This document shows positions 46,341-54,449 of a stretch of 64,000 bases of DNA, piece by piece (the stretch's first letter is position 1; the number at the start of each line of letters is the position of its first letter). Under the pieces are notes generated by a model. It was not told the DNA's origin. It saw nothing but the letters and a program-made list of their open reading frames with translations, and searched no databases. The stretch covers positions 1 to 64,000 of the forward strand of contig NZ_JBHTMU010000002.1 of the NCBI RefSeq assembly GCF_042679605.1, read 5' to 3'. Source of the DNA: Litorisediminicola beolgyonensis (GTDB taxonomy: Bacteria; Pseudomonadota; Alphaproteobacteria; Rhodobacterales; Rhodobacteraceae). Made by a program: the position numbers and the translations under genes.

Positions 46341-46808
46341 CTACCCGTCTTCGCCGGTGGCAAAGGCCGGGCCCGTCCGGAAATGGGACACGTCATTGGT
46401 GAAGACGCTCGACGGCACGAGCCGGATCAGCCGCCCGTCCGGGTCGTCGATCCGGGCCACGGTCTCGATGAACCAGCGGTTCCAGGTCGGCTCGGGCCCG
46501 AGATACCGGGCGAGGAGACGACGGAAGAACGGGGGGTCCATGGGATGGATCTCGGCTTGGCCGCGCAGGCCCAAGTGACGCAACCGGCCCGCGCCGTTGT
46601 CATAGTCGAGGATCTCGACAGAGACCTCTGCGTTGGCCGCGATCCGGCGGAGCGAGCTTGCGCCGTCATGGCTGAGCATCCAGAGCGCGTCCTCCTCCCA
46701 GGCATACCAGACCGGCGCGTTCCGCGGCGCGCCCGTCTCGGAGACGGTCGAGAGCACGGCCATCAGCGGCGCAGTCAGCAGAAGGTGCGGATCGAAGGGG
46801 CGGCCCAT
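46341..46808 (-). CDS. Pyridoxamine 5'-phosphate oxidase-family flavin-binding protein
   Basis: A 155-aa split-barrel protein: PLMAVLSTVSETGAPRNAPVWYAWEEDALWMLSHDGASSLRRIAANAEVSVEILDYDNGAGRLRHLGLRGQAEI. Members bind FMN, F420 or heme and often act as general stress or detoxification enzymes. It lies between the amine oxidase operon and the pyruvate dehydrogenase operon, on the same strand as both but with its own intergenic spaces. No cofactor-specific residue can be assigned. Confidence 0.88.
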   Translation of the reverse strand: MGRPFDPHLLLTAPLMAVLSTVSETGAPRNAPVWYAWEEDALWMLSHDGASSLRRIAANAEVSVEILDYDNGAGRLRHLGLRGQAEIHPMDPPFFRRLLARYLGPEPTWNRWFIETVARIDDPDGRLIRLVPSSVFTNDVSHFRTGPAFATGEDG

Positions 46809-46854
46809 CCGGCGAGCTTGCCACGCCCGGAGCCGTCGCGAAAGCGCGGCGCAG

Positions 46855-46947
46855 GCGGATTTTCAAATGAAAATCCGCACGAAATCCGAACCGGATTTCG
46901 CGCGGTTTCCGGTTCGGAAACCGGGGCGCTCCGTAGACGCCCCGGTT
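46855..46947. terminator. Stack of four consecutive hairpins after lpdA
   Basis: Four adjacent perfect stems: 46855-46865/46868-46878 (11 bp), 46881-46888/46892-46899 (8 bp), 46904-46910/46916-46922 (7 bp) and 46919-46928/46938-46947 (10 bp). The last two share AACC at 46919-46922, so they are mutually exclusive. The rightmost stem starts 7 bp after the lpdA stop and is followed on the minus strand by TTCC, making it the likely terminator. Confidence 0.6.
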
Positions 46948-46953
46948 CCGCGA

Positions 46954-48699
46954 TCACTTCTTTTTCTTCTTCGGCGGCACGAGATCGGTGATCGTGCCCT
47001 CGAACATCTCGGCGGCGAAGTTCACCGTCTCAGACAATGTCGGATGCGGGTGAATCGTGTGGCCGAGATCGACCGCATCCGCCCCCATCTCGATGGCCAG
47101 CGCCACTTCCGAGATCAGGTCGCCCGCATTGGTGCCGACGATGGCCCCGCCGATCACCCGGTCGTCCTCGGGATCGAAGATCAGCTTGGTCATCCCTTCC
47201 GAGCGCCCGTTCGACAGCGCCCGGCCGGATGCGGCCCAGGGGAACACCCCCTTCTCGATCTTCAGACCCTTCTCCCTGGCCTGCGCCTCGGTGACACCGC
47301 ACCACGCGACCTCGGGATCGGTATAGGCGACCGAGGGGATCACCCGCGCATCGAAGGCGCGCTTCTCGCCCGCGGCCACTTCCGCCGCGACCTTGCCCTC
47401 GTGCACCGCCTTGTGCGCCAGCATCGGCTGACCCACCACGTCGCCGATGGCGAAGATATGCGGCACGTTAGTCTTCTGGAACTCGTCGACCTCGATGAAG
47501 CCGCGATCGGTCACCTTCACCCCGGCCTTGTCGGCGTCGATCTTCTTGCCGTTGGGCGTGCGCCCGACCGACACGAGCATCTTGTCGAAGACCTGGCTCT
47601 GGCTTTCGCCCTTGTCGTCCTCCCAGGTGACCTTGAGCCCGTTCTTCTGGGCCTTCACCTCGGTCACCTTGGATTTCAGATGGATGGTCAGACGCCCCTC
47701 CATCCGCTTCTGCAGCGGCTTGACGATGTCCTTGTCCGCCCCGGGCAGGATCTGGTCCATCATCTCGATGACCGTCACCTCGGCGCCGAGCGCATCGTAG
47801 ACCGTCGCCATCTCGAAGCCGATGATCCCGCCGCCCAAGACGCACATCTTCTTGGGGATCGGGTTCAGTTCGAGCGCGCCGGTGGAATCCACCACCCGGT
47901 CGTCGTCATGCGGCACGAAGGGCAATTCCACCGGAACCGAGCCCACCGCGATGATGCACTGATCGAAGGTCACGGTCTTGGTGCCGTCGCCGGTCTCGAC
48001 CTCGATCGAGTTGGCGCCGGTGAAGCGGCCATAGCCCTCGACCACCGTGACCTTGCGCTGCTTGGCCATGCCAGCGAGGCCGCCGGTCAGCTTGCCGACG
48101 ACCGAGTTCTTCCACTCGCGCAGACCGTCGGCATCGACCTTGGGCTTGCCGAAGCTGATGCCGTGCTCGCTCATCTCCTCGGTCTCGGTGATGACCTTGG
48201 ACGCGTGCAGGAGCGCTTTCGACGGGATACATCCGACGTTCAGGCAGACCCCACCCAGCGTCGAATATTTCTCGATCAGGATCACCTTCTTGCCGAGATC
48301 GGCGGCGCGGAAGGCGGCGGTGTAACCGCCCGGACCGGAGCCCAGGACCACGACCTCGCCATGGTAATCGCCCGAGCCCGCCTTCGACCCTTCCGCCGCT
48401 TTGGGCGCCGGGGTGTCGTCTTTCTTGGCTTCTTCCTTGGGCGCGTCATCCTTGGCCTCGCCCGCATCGTCCGCGGCCTCGATCACCAGGATCACGTCGC
48501 CTTCCGAGACGGTATCGCCTTCCTTGACCTTGATCTCGGTGACCTTGCCCGCGGCAGAGGACGGCACCTCCATCGTGGCCTTGTCGCTTTCCAGTTCGAT
48601 CAGCGGATCTTCCTCGGCGATGGTGTCGCCGACCGAGACGAGCACCGAGATGACGGGCACGTCCGAGAAATCGCCGATATCGGGGACTTTGACATCCAT
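46954..48699 (-). CDS. lpdA: Dihydrolipoyl dehydrogenase with N-terminal lipoyl domain (PDH E3)
   Basis: A 581-aa E3 subunit that reoxidises dihydrolipoamide with NAD+. Residues 1-76 are a lipoyl domain (lysine in LESDKATMEVPS), then an Ala/Pro/Lys/Glu-rich linker. The FAD domain begins VVLGSGPGGYTAAFRAADLGKKV, and the redox-active disulfide is in GGVCLNVGCIPSKALL. The NAD domain and the His-Glu dimer pair (HAHPT-like HTIHPHPTLSE) follow. Lipoylated E3 is typical for operons with homodimeric E1. Third gene of aceE-aceF-lpdA, starting 13 bp after aceF. Confidence 0.97.
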   Translation of the reverse strand: MDVKVPDIGDFSDVPVISVLVSVGDTIAEEDPLIELESDKATMEVPSSAAGKVTEIKVKEGDTVSEGDVILVIEAADDAGEAKDDAPKEEAKKDDTPAPKAAEGSKAGSGDYHGEVVVLGSGPGGYTAAFRAADLGKKVILIEKYSTLGGVCLNVGCIPSKALLHASKVITETEEMSEHGISFGKPKVDADGLREWKNSVVGKLTGGLAGMAKQRKVTVVEGYGRFTGANSIEVETGDGTKTVTFDQCIIAVGSVPVELPFVPHDDDRVVDSTGALELNPIPKKMCVLGGGIIGFEMATVYDALGAEVTVIEMMDQILPGADKDIVKPLQKRMEGRLTIHLKSKVTEVKAQKNGLKVTWEDDKGESQSQVFDKMLVSVGRTPNGKKIDADKAGVKVTDRGFIEVDEFQKTNVPHIFAIGDVVGQPMLAHKAVHEGKVAAEVAAGEKRAFDARVIPSVAYTDPEVAWCGVTEAQAREKGLKIEKGVFPWAASGRALSNGRSEGMTKLIFDPEDDRVIGGAIVGTNAGDLISEVALAIEMGADAVDLGHTIHPHPTLSETVNFAAEMFEGTITDLVPPKKKKK

Positions 48700-48712
48700 G
48701 TCTCGGTCTCCT

Positions 48713-50002
48713 TTACAGCATCAGCCGGCGCGCATCGGCCAGCAGGTATTTCAGGTGAGCGTTGAACCGCGCGGCAAGCGCGCCGTCGATCGCCCGGTGA
48801 TCGTAGGAGAGCGACATCGGCAGGATGTTGCGCGGCTCGAATTCCGAGCCGTTCCACACCGGCTTCATCGACGACCGCGACAGGCCGAGGATCGCCACTT
48901 CGGGCGCGTTCACGATGGGCGTGAAGCTGGTGCCCCCGATCCCGCCGAGCGACGAGATGGTGAAGGTCGCGCCCTTCATGTCGTCGCCCTTGAGCTTGCC
49001 ATCGCGCGCGGCGGCAGAGAGCTCCATCAGGTCCTTGGAGATCTCGACGATGCCCTTGCGGTCGCAATCCTTGATCACCGGAACCATCAGGCCGTTCGGC
49101 GTGTCGGCGGCGAAGCCGATATTGTAGAAGCTCTTCTTGATCAGCTTGTCGCCATCGGGATGGATCGACGAGTTGAACTCCCAGTGCTTCTTCAGCGCAC
49201 CGACGCAGGCCTTGATCACGAAGGACAGGAGCGTGACGCGGTAGCCCTCTTCCTTGGCCTGGGTGTCGAGCTCCTTGCGGTACTTGTCGAGCTCGGTGAT
49301 GTCCGCATCCTCGTGGTTGGTCACATGCGGGATGTTGAGCCAGGACCGGTGCAGCGCGGGGCCGGAGATCTTCTTGATCCGCGGCATGTCCACGTCCTCG
49401 ACCGGACCGAACTTGGAGAAGTCCTGCGGCGGGATCGGCGGAATGCCCATGCCACCCTGCGCCGCGGCACCACCGCCCGCGCCAGCCGGAGCGGCCTGGC
49501 CCTTGAGCGCTTTCTCGACGTCCTCGCGCAGGATGCGGCCCTTGCGGCCCGATCCGTTCACTGTGGCGAGGTCGACCTCGACCCGGCGGGCGAAGGCACG
49601 CACCGACGGGCTCGCATGGACCTTCGAGAAGCCCGCGTCCGTGACCGCGCCCGATCCTCCGCCCGAGCTTTGCGCGGGCTGGGACTTGGGCTCTTCCTTC
49701 GGCTCTTCCGCCTTGGGCTCTTCCTTCTTCTCCTCCTTCGGCGCCTCGTCCGAGCCGCCGCCGGCGCCATCGGCCTCGATGATCAGGATCACGTCGCCCT
49801 CGGACACGCTGTCGCCTTCGGAGACCTTGATCTCCTTGACGGTGCCCGCATGGCTCGACGGAACTTCCATCGTCGCCTTGTCGCTTTCCAGCTCGATCAG
49901 CGGATCTTCCTCGGCGATGGTGTCGCCGACGCTGACGAGCACGGAGATCACCGGCACATCGCTGAAATCGCCGATATCGGGAACTTTAACTTCGGTAGTC
50001 AT
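48713..50002 (-). CDS. aceF: Dihydrolipoamide acetyltransferase (PDH E2)
   Basis: A 429-aa E2 with one N-terminal lipoyl domain (1-78, lysine in ESDKATMEVPSS) and an acidic/lysine-rich linker (KEEKKEEPKAEEPKEEP). The E1/E3-binding peripheral domain follows (HASPSVRAFARRVEVDLATVNGSGRKGRI), then the catalytic acyltransferase core with the conserved DHRAIDG near the C-terminus. It transfers acetyl from lipoamide to CoA in the PDH complex core. The lipoyl domain is nearly identical to that of LpdA. Confidence 0.97.
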   Translation of the reverse strand: MTTEVKVPDIGDFSDVPVISVLVSVGDTIAEEDPLIELESDKATMEVPSSHAGTVKEIKVSEGDSVSEGDVILIIEADGAGGGSDEAPKEEKKEEPKAEEPKEEPKSQPAQSSGGGSGAVTDAGFSKVHASPSVRAFARRVEVDLATVNGSGRKGRILREDVEKALKGQAAPAGAGGGAAAQGGMGIPPIPPQDFSKFGPVEDVDMPRIKKISGPALHRSWLNIPHVTNHEDADITELDKYRKELDTQAKEEGYRVTLLSFVIKACVGALKKHWEFNSSIHPDGDKLIKKSFYNIGFAADTPNGLMVPVIKDCDRKGIVEISKDLMELSAAARDGKLKGDDMKGATFTISSLGGIGGTSFTPIVNAPEVAILGLSRSSMKPVWNGSEFEPRNILPMSLSYDHRAIDGALAARFNAHLKYLLADARRLML

Positions 50003-50028
50003 CTCTTCTGTCTCCTCGTGTCCCGTCT

Positions 50029-52683
50029 TCAGCTCACGCGCGGGTTCGGCTTGCCGCCGTCAATCTCGTATTTCTTGAGCGCCTTCTCGACGTCCTTCTC
50101 GGTCAGCACACCCTCTTTCCAGAGGTCCACGACCGCCGCGGCGGCGATGTGGTTGGCATCCACTTCGAAGAAGCGCCGCAGGTTCTCGCGGCTGTCGGAG
50201 CGTCCGAACCCGTCGGTGCCGAGCACGGTGTAGCGGTTCGGAACGAAGGCCCGGATCTGTTCGGCGAAGGTCTTCATGTAGTCCGTCGCCGCGATCACCG
50301 GACCCTTGGCCCCCTGCATCACCTCGGTGACGTAAGGAACCCGCTCCTCGCCCATCGGGTTCAGGCGGTTGTGCCGGAGCGCGTCCTGACCGTCGCGGGC
50401 CAGTTCGGTAAAGCTCGTGGCCGACCAGATGTCCGAGGTGACGCCGAAATCTTCCTTCAGCATCTCGGCCGCCTTGATCGCCTGCATCAGGATCGTGCCC
50501 GATCCCATCAGGTTGACGTGCTTCTTGCCCGGCTTCGAGGTCTTCTGCATCCGGTAGAGACCCTTGATGATCCCCTCCTCGGCGCCCGTGGGCATCGCCG
50601 GGTGCTGGTAGTTCTCGTTCATCAGGGTGATGTAGTAGTAGACATCCTCCTGATCGACGAACATCCGCTGCAGGCCGTTCTGCACGATCACCGCCACCTC
50701 GTAGCTGAAGGTCGGGTCGTAGCTGATGCAGTTCGGCACGGTCGACGAGATGATGTGGCTGTGCCCGTCCTCGTGCTGGAGACCCTCGCCGTTCAGCGTG
50801 GTCCGTCCGGCGGTGCCGCCCAGAAGGAAGCCCCGCGCCCGGCTGTCGCCCGCCGCCCAGGCCATGTCGCCGATCCGCTGGAACCCGAACATCGAGTAGA
50901 AGATGTAGAACGGGATCATCGGCTCGCCGTGGGTCGAGTAGGCCGTCGCGGCAGCAAGCCAGTCGGCCATCGACCCGGCCTCGTTGATGCCTTCCTGAAG
51001 CACCTGGCCGTCCTTGGACTCCTTGTAGAACATCATCTGTTCTTTGTCCTCGGGCGTGTAGTTCTGCCCGAGCGGGTTGTAGATACCCACCGACCGGAAC
51101 AGGCCCTCCATGCCGAAGGTCCGGCTCTCGTCCGGGACGATCGGAACGACGCGCTTGCCGATCTGCTTGTCGCGCAGGAGCGTGGTGAGGATGCGCACGA
51201 AGGCCATGGTCGACGAGAACTCGCGGTCGCCCGAGCTCTCGAGCTCCTTCTTGAATTTGTCGAGCGCGGGAATCTCGAGCTTGTCGACCTTGTGGTGACG
51301 CACCGGGAACGATCCGCCCAGCTCCTTGCGGCGCTCGCTGAGATACGCCTTCTGGGCATTGTTCAGCGTGACGAGCGGCACTTCCTTCTCGAGATCCTTG
51401 TCCTCGATCGGGATGCGGAAGCGGTCGCGCATCTGCTTGAGCTGGTCGACCTGCATCTTCTTCGACTGGTGGGCGATGTTGAGACCCTCGCCCGCCGAGC
51501 CCATGCCGTAACCCTTCACCGTCTTGACGAGGATACAGGTCGGCTGGCCATCGGCCTTCGAGGCGCGCAGGAAGGCGTTGTAGACCTTCTTCGGATCGTG
51601 GCCGCCGCGGCGCAGCGCCCAGATCTCGTCGTCGGTCCAGTCCTTCACCAGATCCGCGGTCTCGGGGTATTTCCCGAAGAAATGCTCGCGGATATAGGCG
51701 CCGTTCTTCGACTTGAAGGTCTGGTAGTCGCCGTCGATGGTCTCGTCCATCAGCTGGCGCAGCTTGCCCGAGACGTCGCGCTCGAGCAGATCGTCCCAGC
51801 CCCGGCCCCAGAGCAGCTTGATCACGTCCCAGCCGGTGCCGCGGAACGCGCCTTCGAGCTCCTGCACGATCTTCGAGTTGCCGCGCACCGGACCGTCGAG
51901 ACGCTGCAGGTTGCAGTTCACCACGAAGATCAGGTTGTCGAGCCCCTCGCGTGCCGCAAGGGAGATCGCGCCGAGGCTTTCGGGCTCGTCCATCTCGCCA
52001 TCGCCGAGGAAGGCCCACACCTTGCGGTCGCCCGCGTCGATGATCCCGCGGTTGTGCAGGTATTTCATGAACCGCGCCTGGTAGATCGCGAACATCGGTC
52101 CGAGACCCATCGAGACGGTCGGGAACTGCCAGTAATCCGGCATCAGCCAGGGGTGCGGATAGGAGGACAGGCCTTTGCCCTCGACCTCGTGGCGGAACGC
52201 GGTCAGCTCGTCGGCGCTCAGGCGGCCCTCCATGAAGGAGCGCGCGTAGATGCCCGGGACGACATGGCCCTGGAAGAACACCAGGTCACCGCCATGCATG
52301 GTCGAGCGCGAGCGCCAGAAATGGTTCAGACCGACATCGTAGAGCGCGGCCGACGACGCGAAGGACGCGATATGGCCGCCGATCCCGTCGGTGGCCTTGT
52401 TCGCGCGCACGACGGTCGCCATCGCGTTCCAGCGGTTGATGGTGCGAATGCGCCATTCCATCTCGGTGTCGCCGGGCAGATCGACCTCATCGTCGGGAGA
52501 GATCGTGTTCTGGTAGGGCGTCGTCGCCGAGAAGGGCAGCATCGCGCCCGCGGCGCGGGCCTGCTGCACCGCCTTGTCGAGCAGAAAATGCGCGCGGTTC
52601 GGACCGTCGCGCATGATCACGTCCTCGATCGCCTCCTGCCATTCCTTCGATTCGACAGGATCGATGTCGTTTTGGTCTTTCAT
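50029..52683 (-). CDS. aceE: Pyruvate dehydrogenase E1, homodimeric type
   Basis: An 884-aa thiamine diphosphate enzyme decarboxylating pyruvate and reductively acetylating E2. Landmarks are HFWRSRSTMHGGDLVFFQGHVVPGIYARSF, the ThDP/Mg motif GDGEMDEPES...NCNLQRLDGPV, and VKTVKGYGMGSAGEGLNIAHQ. The second half includes GFQRIGDMAWAAGDSRARGFLLGGTAGRTTLNGEGLQHEDGHSH. This is the E. coli AceE type, in contrast to the alpha2beta2 E1 common in alphaproteobacteria. First gene of the operon, with two dyads upstream. Confidence 0.97.
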   Translation of the reverse strand: MKDQNDIDPVESKEWQEAIEDVIMRDGPNRAHFLLDKAVQQARAAGAMLPFSATTPYQNTISPDDEVDLPGDTEMEWRIRTINRWNAMATVVRANKATDGIGGHIASFASSAALYDVGLNHFWRSRSTMHGGDLVFFQGHVVPGIYARSFMEGRLSADELTAFRHEVEGKGLSSYPHPWLMPDYWQFPTVSMGLGPMFAIYQARFMKYLHNRGIIDAGDRKVWAFLGDGEMDEPESLGAISLAAREGLDNLIFVVNCNLQRLDGPVRGNSKIVQELEGAFRGTGWDVIKLLWGRGWDDLLERDVSGKLRQLMDETIDGDYQTFKSKNGAYIREHFFGKYPETADLVKDWTDDEIWALRRGGHDPKKVYNAFLRASKADGQPTCILVKTVKGYGMGSAGEGLNIAHQSKKMQVDQLKQMRDRFRIPIEDKDLEKEVPLVTLNNAQKAYLSERRKELGGSFPVRHHKVDKLEIPALDKFKKELESSGDREFSSTMAFVRILTTLLRDKQIGKRVVPIVPDESRTFGMEGLFRSVGIYNPLGQNYTPEDKEQMMFYKESKDGQVLQEGINEAGSMADWLAAATAYSTHGEPMIPFYIFYSMFGFQRIGDMAWAAGDSRARGFLLGGTAGRTTLNGEGLQHEDGHSHIISSTVPNCISYDPTFSYEVAVIVQNGLQRMFVDQEDVYYYITLMNENYQHPAMPTGAEEGIIKGLYRMQKTSKPGKKHVNLMGSGTILMQAIKAAEMLKEDFGVTSDIWSATSFTELARDGQDALRHNRLNPMGEERVPYVTEVMQGAKGPVIAATDYMKTFAEQIRAFVPNRYTVLGTDGFGRSDSRENLRRFFEVDANHIAAAAVVDLWKEGVLTEKDVEKALKKYEIDGGKPNPRVS

Positions 52684-52801
52684 TTTATGTGACCTCTCCC
52701 TCGTCCGCGGCGCGTCACGCGCACCGTTTTAGTTTAGCGTTAAACGACCAATACCAAGCGATTGGCCGGGCGCACCGCGACCTGCGGATATCACGCCGTT
52801 C

Positions 52802-52825
52802 CGTTGCGCAGAAGTCAACGCAACG
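52802..52825. promoter_or_regulatory. Dyad upstream of aceE, possible operator
   Basis: CGTTGCG-N10-CGCAACG, perfect arms. On the minus strand it encloses TTGACT, which could be a -35 element for aceE, so a bound repressor would block the promoter. The identity of the regulator is unknown. Confidence 0.35.
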
Positions 52826-52858
52826 CAAAGATGTTATGCGTTTTGTGCAAGCCTGGGC

Positions 52859-52890
52859 GGAAAACTCGTTCAGCGCTGAATGAGTTTTCC
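52859..52890. repeat. Large 32-bp palindrome
   Basis: GGAAAACTC-G-TTCAGC followed by GCTGAA-T-GAGTTTTCC: 15 of 16 pairs with no loop. It could be a cruciform-like operator or a transcript hairpin. The role is unclear. Confidence 0.5.
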
Positions 52891-52935
52891 GGGAACTCCA
52901 TGTATCCCGGCATGGCACGTCTCCTCCGTCTCAAC

Positions 52936-52966
52936 CCCCGCCGCTCTCCCCTGCGGGGCGGTTTTT
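52936..52966 (+). terminator. Orphan plus-strand rho-independent terminator
   Basis: CCCCGC ... GCGGGG-CGG followed immediately by TTTTT. No plus-strand gene lies upstream, as aceE runs the other way. It may end a small untranslated RNA starting somewhere in 52830-52890, or a short leader-like transcript. Confidence 0.45.
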
Positions 52967-53048
52967 GTGTCACACTCCAGTATCTGGCGCGCGCATCCGA
53001 TGTGGCAAGCCCGAAGCCTGCCCGCTTTCATGCAATGACGGAAAGGAG

Positions 53049-54449
53049 TTATTCGGCGACCGAGACCTCGGGCACCGCCTGCGGCGGGTCCGCGGCAAGT
53101 TCCTCGAAATCGAAATTGTCGAGCCTGTCGGCCCGCTTTTCGGCACGTCCGGCCGCCGTCAGGATGCCCGAGACATCCTCTCCGGCCTGCCTGAGATGGG
53201 TTTCGAGCTTGCCCGCCCGCTCGGAGACGATCTGCACGTCTCGATGGAGCTGCTTCAGCGCCTTGCGGATCGCCCCGGCCTGCTCGCGCATCCGCGCATC
53301 CTTGAGGATCGCCCGCATCGTGTTCAGCGTCGCCATGCAGGTCGTCGGCGACACGATCCAGACCCGCGAGGCGAAGCCCTCGCGCACCACTTGCGGAAGC
53401 CGCGCGTGCAGCTCGGCATAGACCGCCTCGGAGGGCAGGAACATCAGCGCCGAATCCGCGGTCTCGCCCTCGATGATGTATTTCTCCGAGATCGCCCGGA
53501 AATGCCCGCGGACCGCCGTGGCGAGGTCCCGCAGCGCCCGCGCCCGGTCGGCCTCGGTCTCGGCCGCGGCCAGCGCCTCGTAGGCCTCGAGCGGGAATTT
53601 CGCGTCGATCACGATCGGTCCCGGCGGGTTGGGAAGGTGGATCAGGCAGTCCGCGCGCTTGCCGTTCGACAGTGTGTATTGCAGCGCGTAGCTGTCCGAG
53701 GGCAGCGCCTTCGACACGATATCGGTCAGCTGGATCTCTCCGAACATCCCCCGCCGCTGCTTGTTCGACAGGATGTCCTGCAGCGACAGCACGTCGCCCG
53801 AAAGCTTGGTGATATTGTCCTGCGCCTTGTCGATCACCGCGAGCCGCTCCTCGAGCTGCGTGAGCGAGGTCGCGGTCTTCTGCGAGTGCCCCGAAAGCAC
53901 CTCCTTCACCTGCTCCTGCAGATCGGTGATCGAGCGGGCCTGCTTCAGCTGCCCGTCCGACAGCCGCTCGGACATCTGCTTCTGCACCTCGGTCAGGCGC
54001 TCTTCCATCTGCCGCTGCACCTGCGCCAGCCGGTCGGCCATCTGCCCCTGCACCAGTCCAAGCCGGTCCGCAACCTGCCCCTGAACCACGCCGAGATGCT
54101 CGGTCATCTGGGTCTGGCCGACCGCCAGCCGCTCCGCCATCTGGCGCTGCGTCTCGGCCATGCGGGTCTCGACGGTCTGGAGGATCTGCATCTGCGCATG
54201 CGCGCTCGTCTCCGACACGGTCTGGAGCGAGCCCGCAAGCTGCGTCTGCCCCTGCCCAAGCCCCTGCACATCCGCACCAAGTCGCGCGAGGTAATCCTCC
54301 AGAAGCGCCGTGGTCCGCGCCCCCCGCGCCGCGGCCCGGAGGCTCGCGATCAAGAGGATCACGATCAGCAGAACGACGCCCAGCGCCGCCAGCGCGGCCT
54401 GCGTCAACGGATCCGACAGATCCAGTGTCAGTGAGCCGATCTCGATCAT
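53049..54449 (-). CDS. rmuC: DNA recombination protein RmuC
   Basis: A 466-aa protein with an N-terminal transmembrane helix (LAALGVVLLIVILLIASL) and a long coiled coil in which the unit MxERLxxVQxQM recurs (QTQMTEHLGVVQGQVADRLGLVQGQMADRLAQVQ). The RmuC nuclease-like domain follows (GEIQLTDIVSKALPSDSYALQYTL, CLIHLPNPPGPIVIDAKFPLEAYE, EKYIIEGETADSALMFLPSEAVYAELH, VWIVSPTT). RmuC limits recombination between short inverted repeats. The start overlaps the mutL stop by ATGA, so it is translationally coupled to mutL. Confidence 0.95.
   Translation of the reverse strand: MIEIGSLTLDLSDPLTQAALAALGVVLLIVILLIASLRAAARGARTTALLEDYLARLGADVQGLGQGQTQLAGSLQTVSETSAHAQMQILQTVETRMAETQRQMAERLAVGQTQMTEHLGVVQGQVADRLGLVQGQMADRLAQVQRQMEERLTEVQKQMSERLSDGQLKQARSITDLQEQVKEVLSGHSQKTATSLTQLEERLAVIDKAQDNITKLSGDVLSLQDILSNKQRRGMFGEIQLTDIVSKALPSDSYALQYTLSNGKRADCLIHLPNPPGPIVIDAKFPLEAYEALAAAETEADRARALRDLATAVRGHFRAISEKYIIEGETADSALMFLPSEAVYAELHARLPQVVREGFASRVWIVSPTTCMATLNTMRAILKDARMREQAGAIRKALKQLHRDVQIVSERAGKLETHLRQAGEDVSGILTAAGRAEKRADRLDNFDFEELAADPPQAVPEVSVAE

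Larger units (their letters stand above)
52684..53048. other. Intergenic region upstream of aceE
   Basis: 365 bp between the aceE start and the end of rmuC. It contains GTTTA-GCGT-TAAAC (52732-52745), with an overlapping TTAG-N7-TTAA that is one base off a CtrA site. It also holds two dyads annotated separately and a plus-strand terminator with no plus-strand gene in front of it. No protein gene is convincing. Confidence 0.6.

Noticed and set aside
52729..52743. CtrA binding site TTAG-N7-TTAA
   Set aside because: One mismatch from TTAA-N7-TTAA. It overlaps another palindrome and has no cell-cycle gene nearby.
52900..53421. Leader peptide or protein starting MYPGMARLLRLNPRRS on the plus strand
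   Set aside because: The Pro/Arg-rich part is only the translation of the CCCCGC...GCGGGG hairpin, and the frame continues antisense into rmuC. No plus-strand biosynthetic gene follows.
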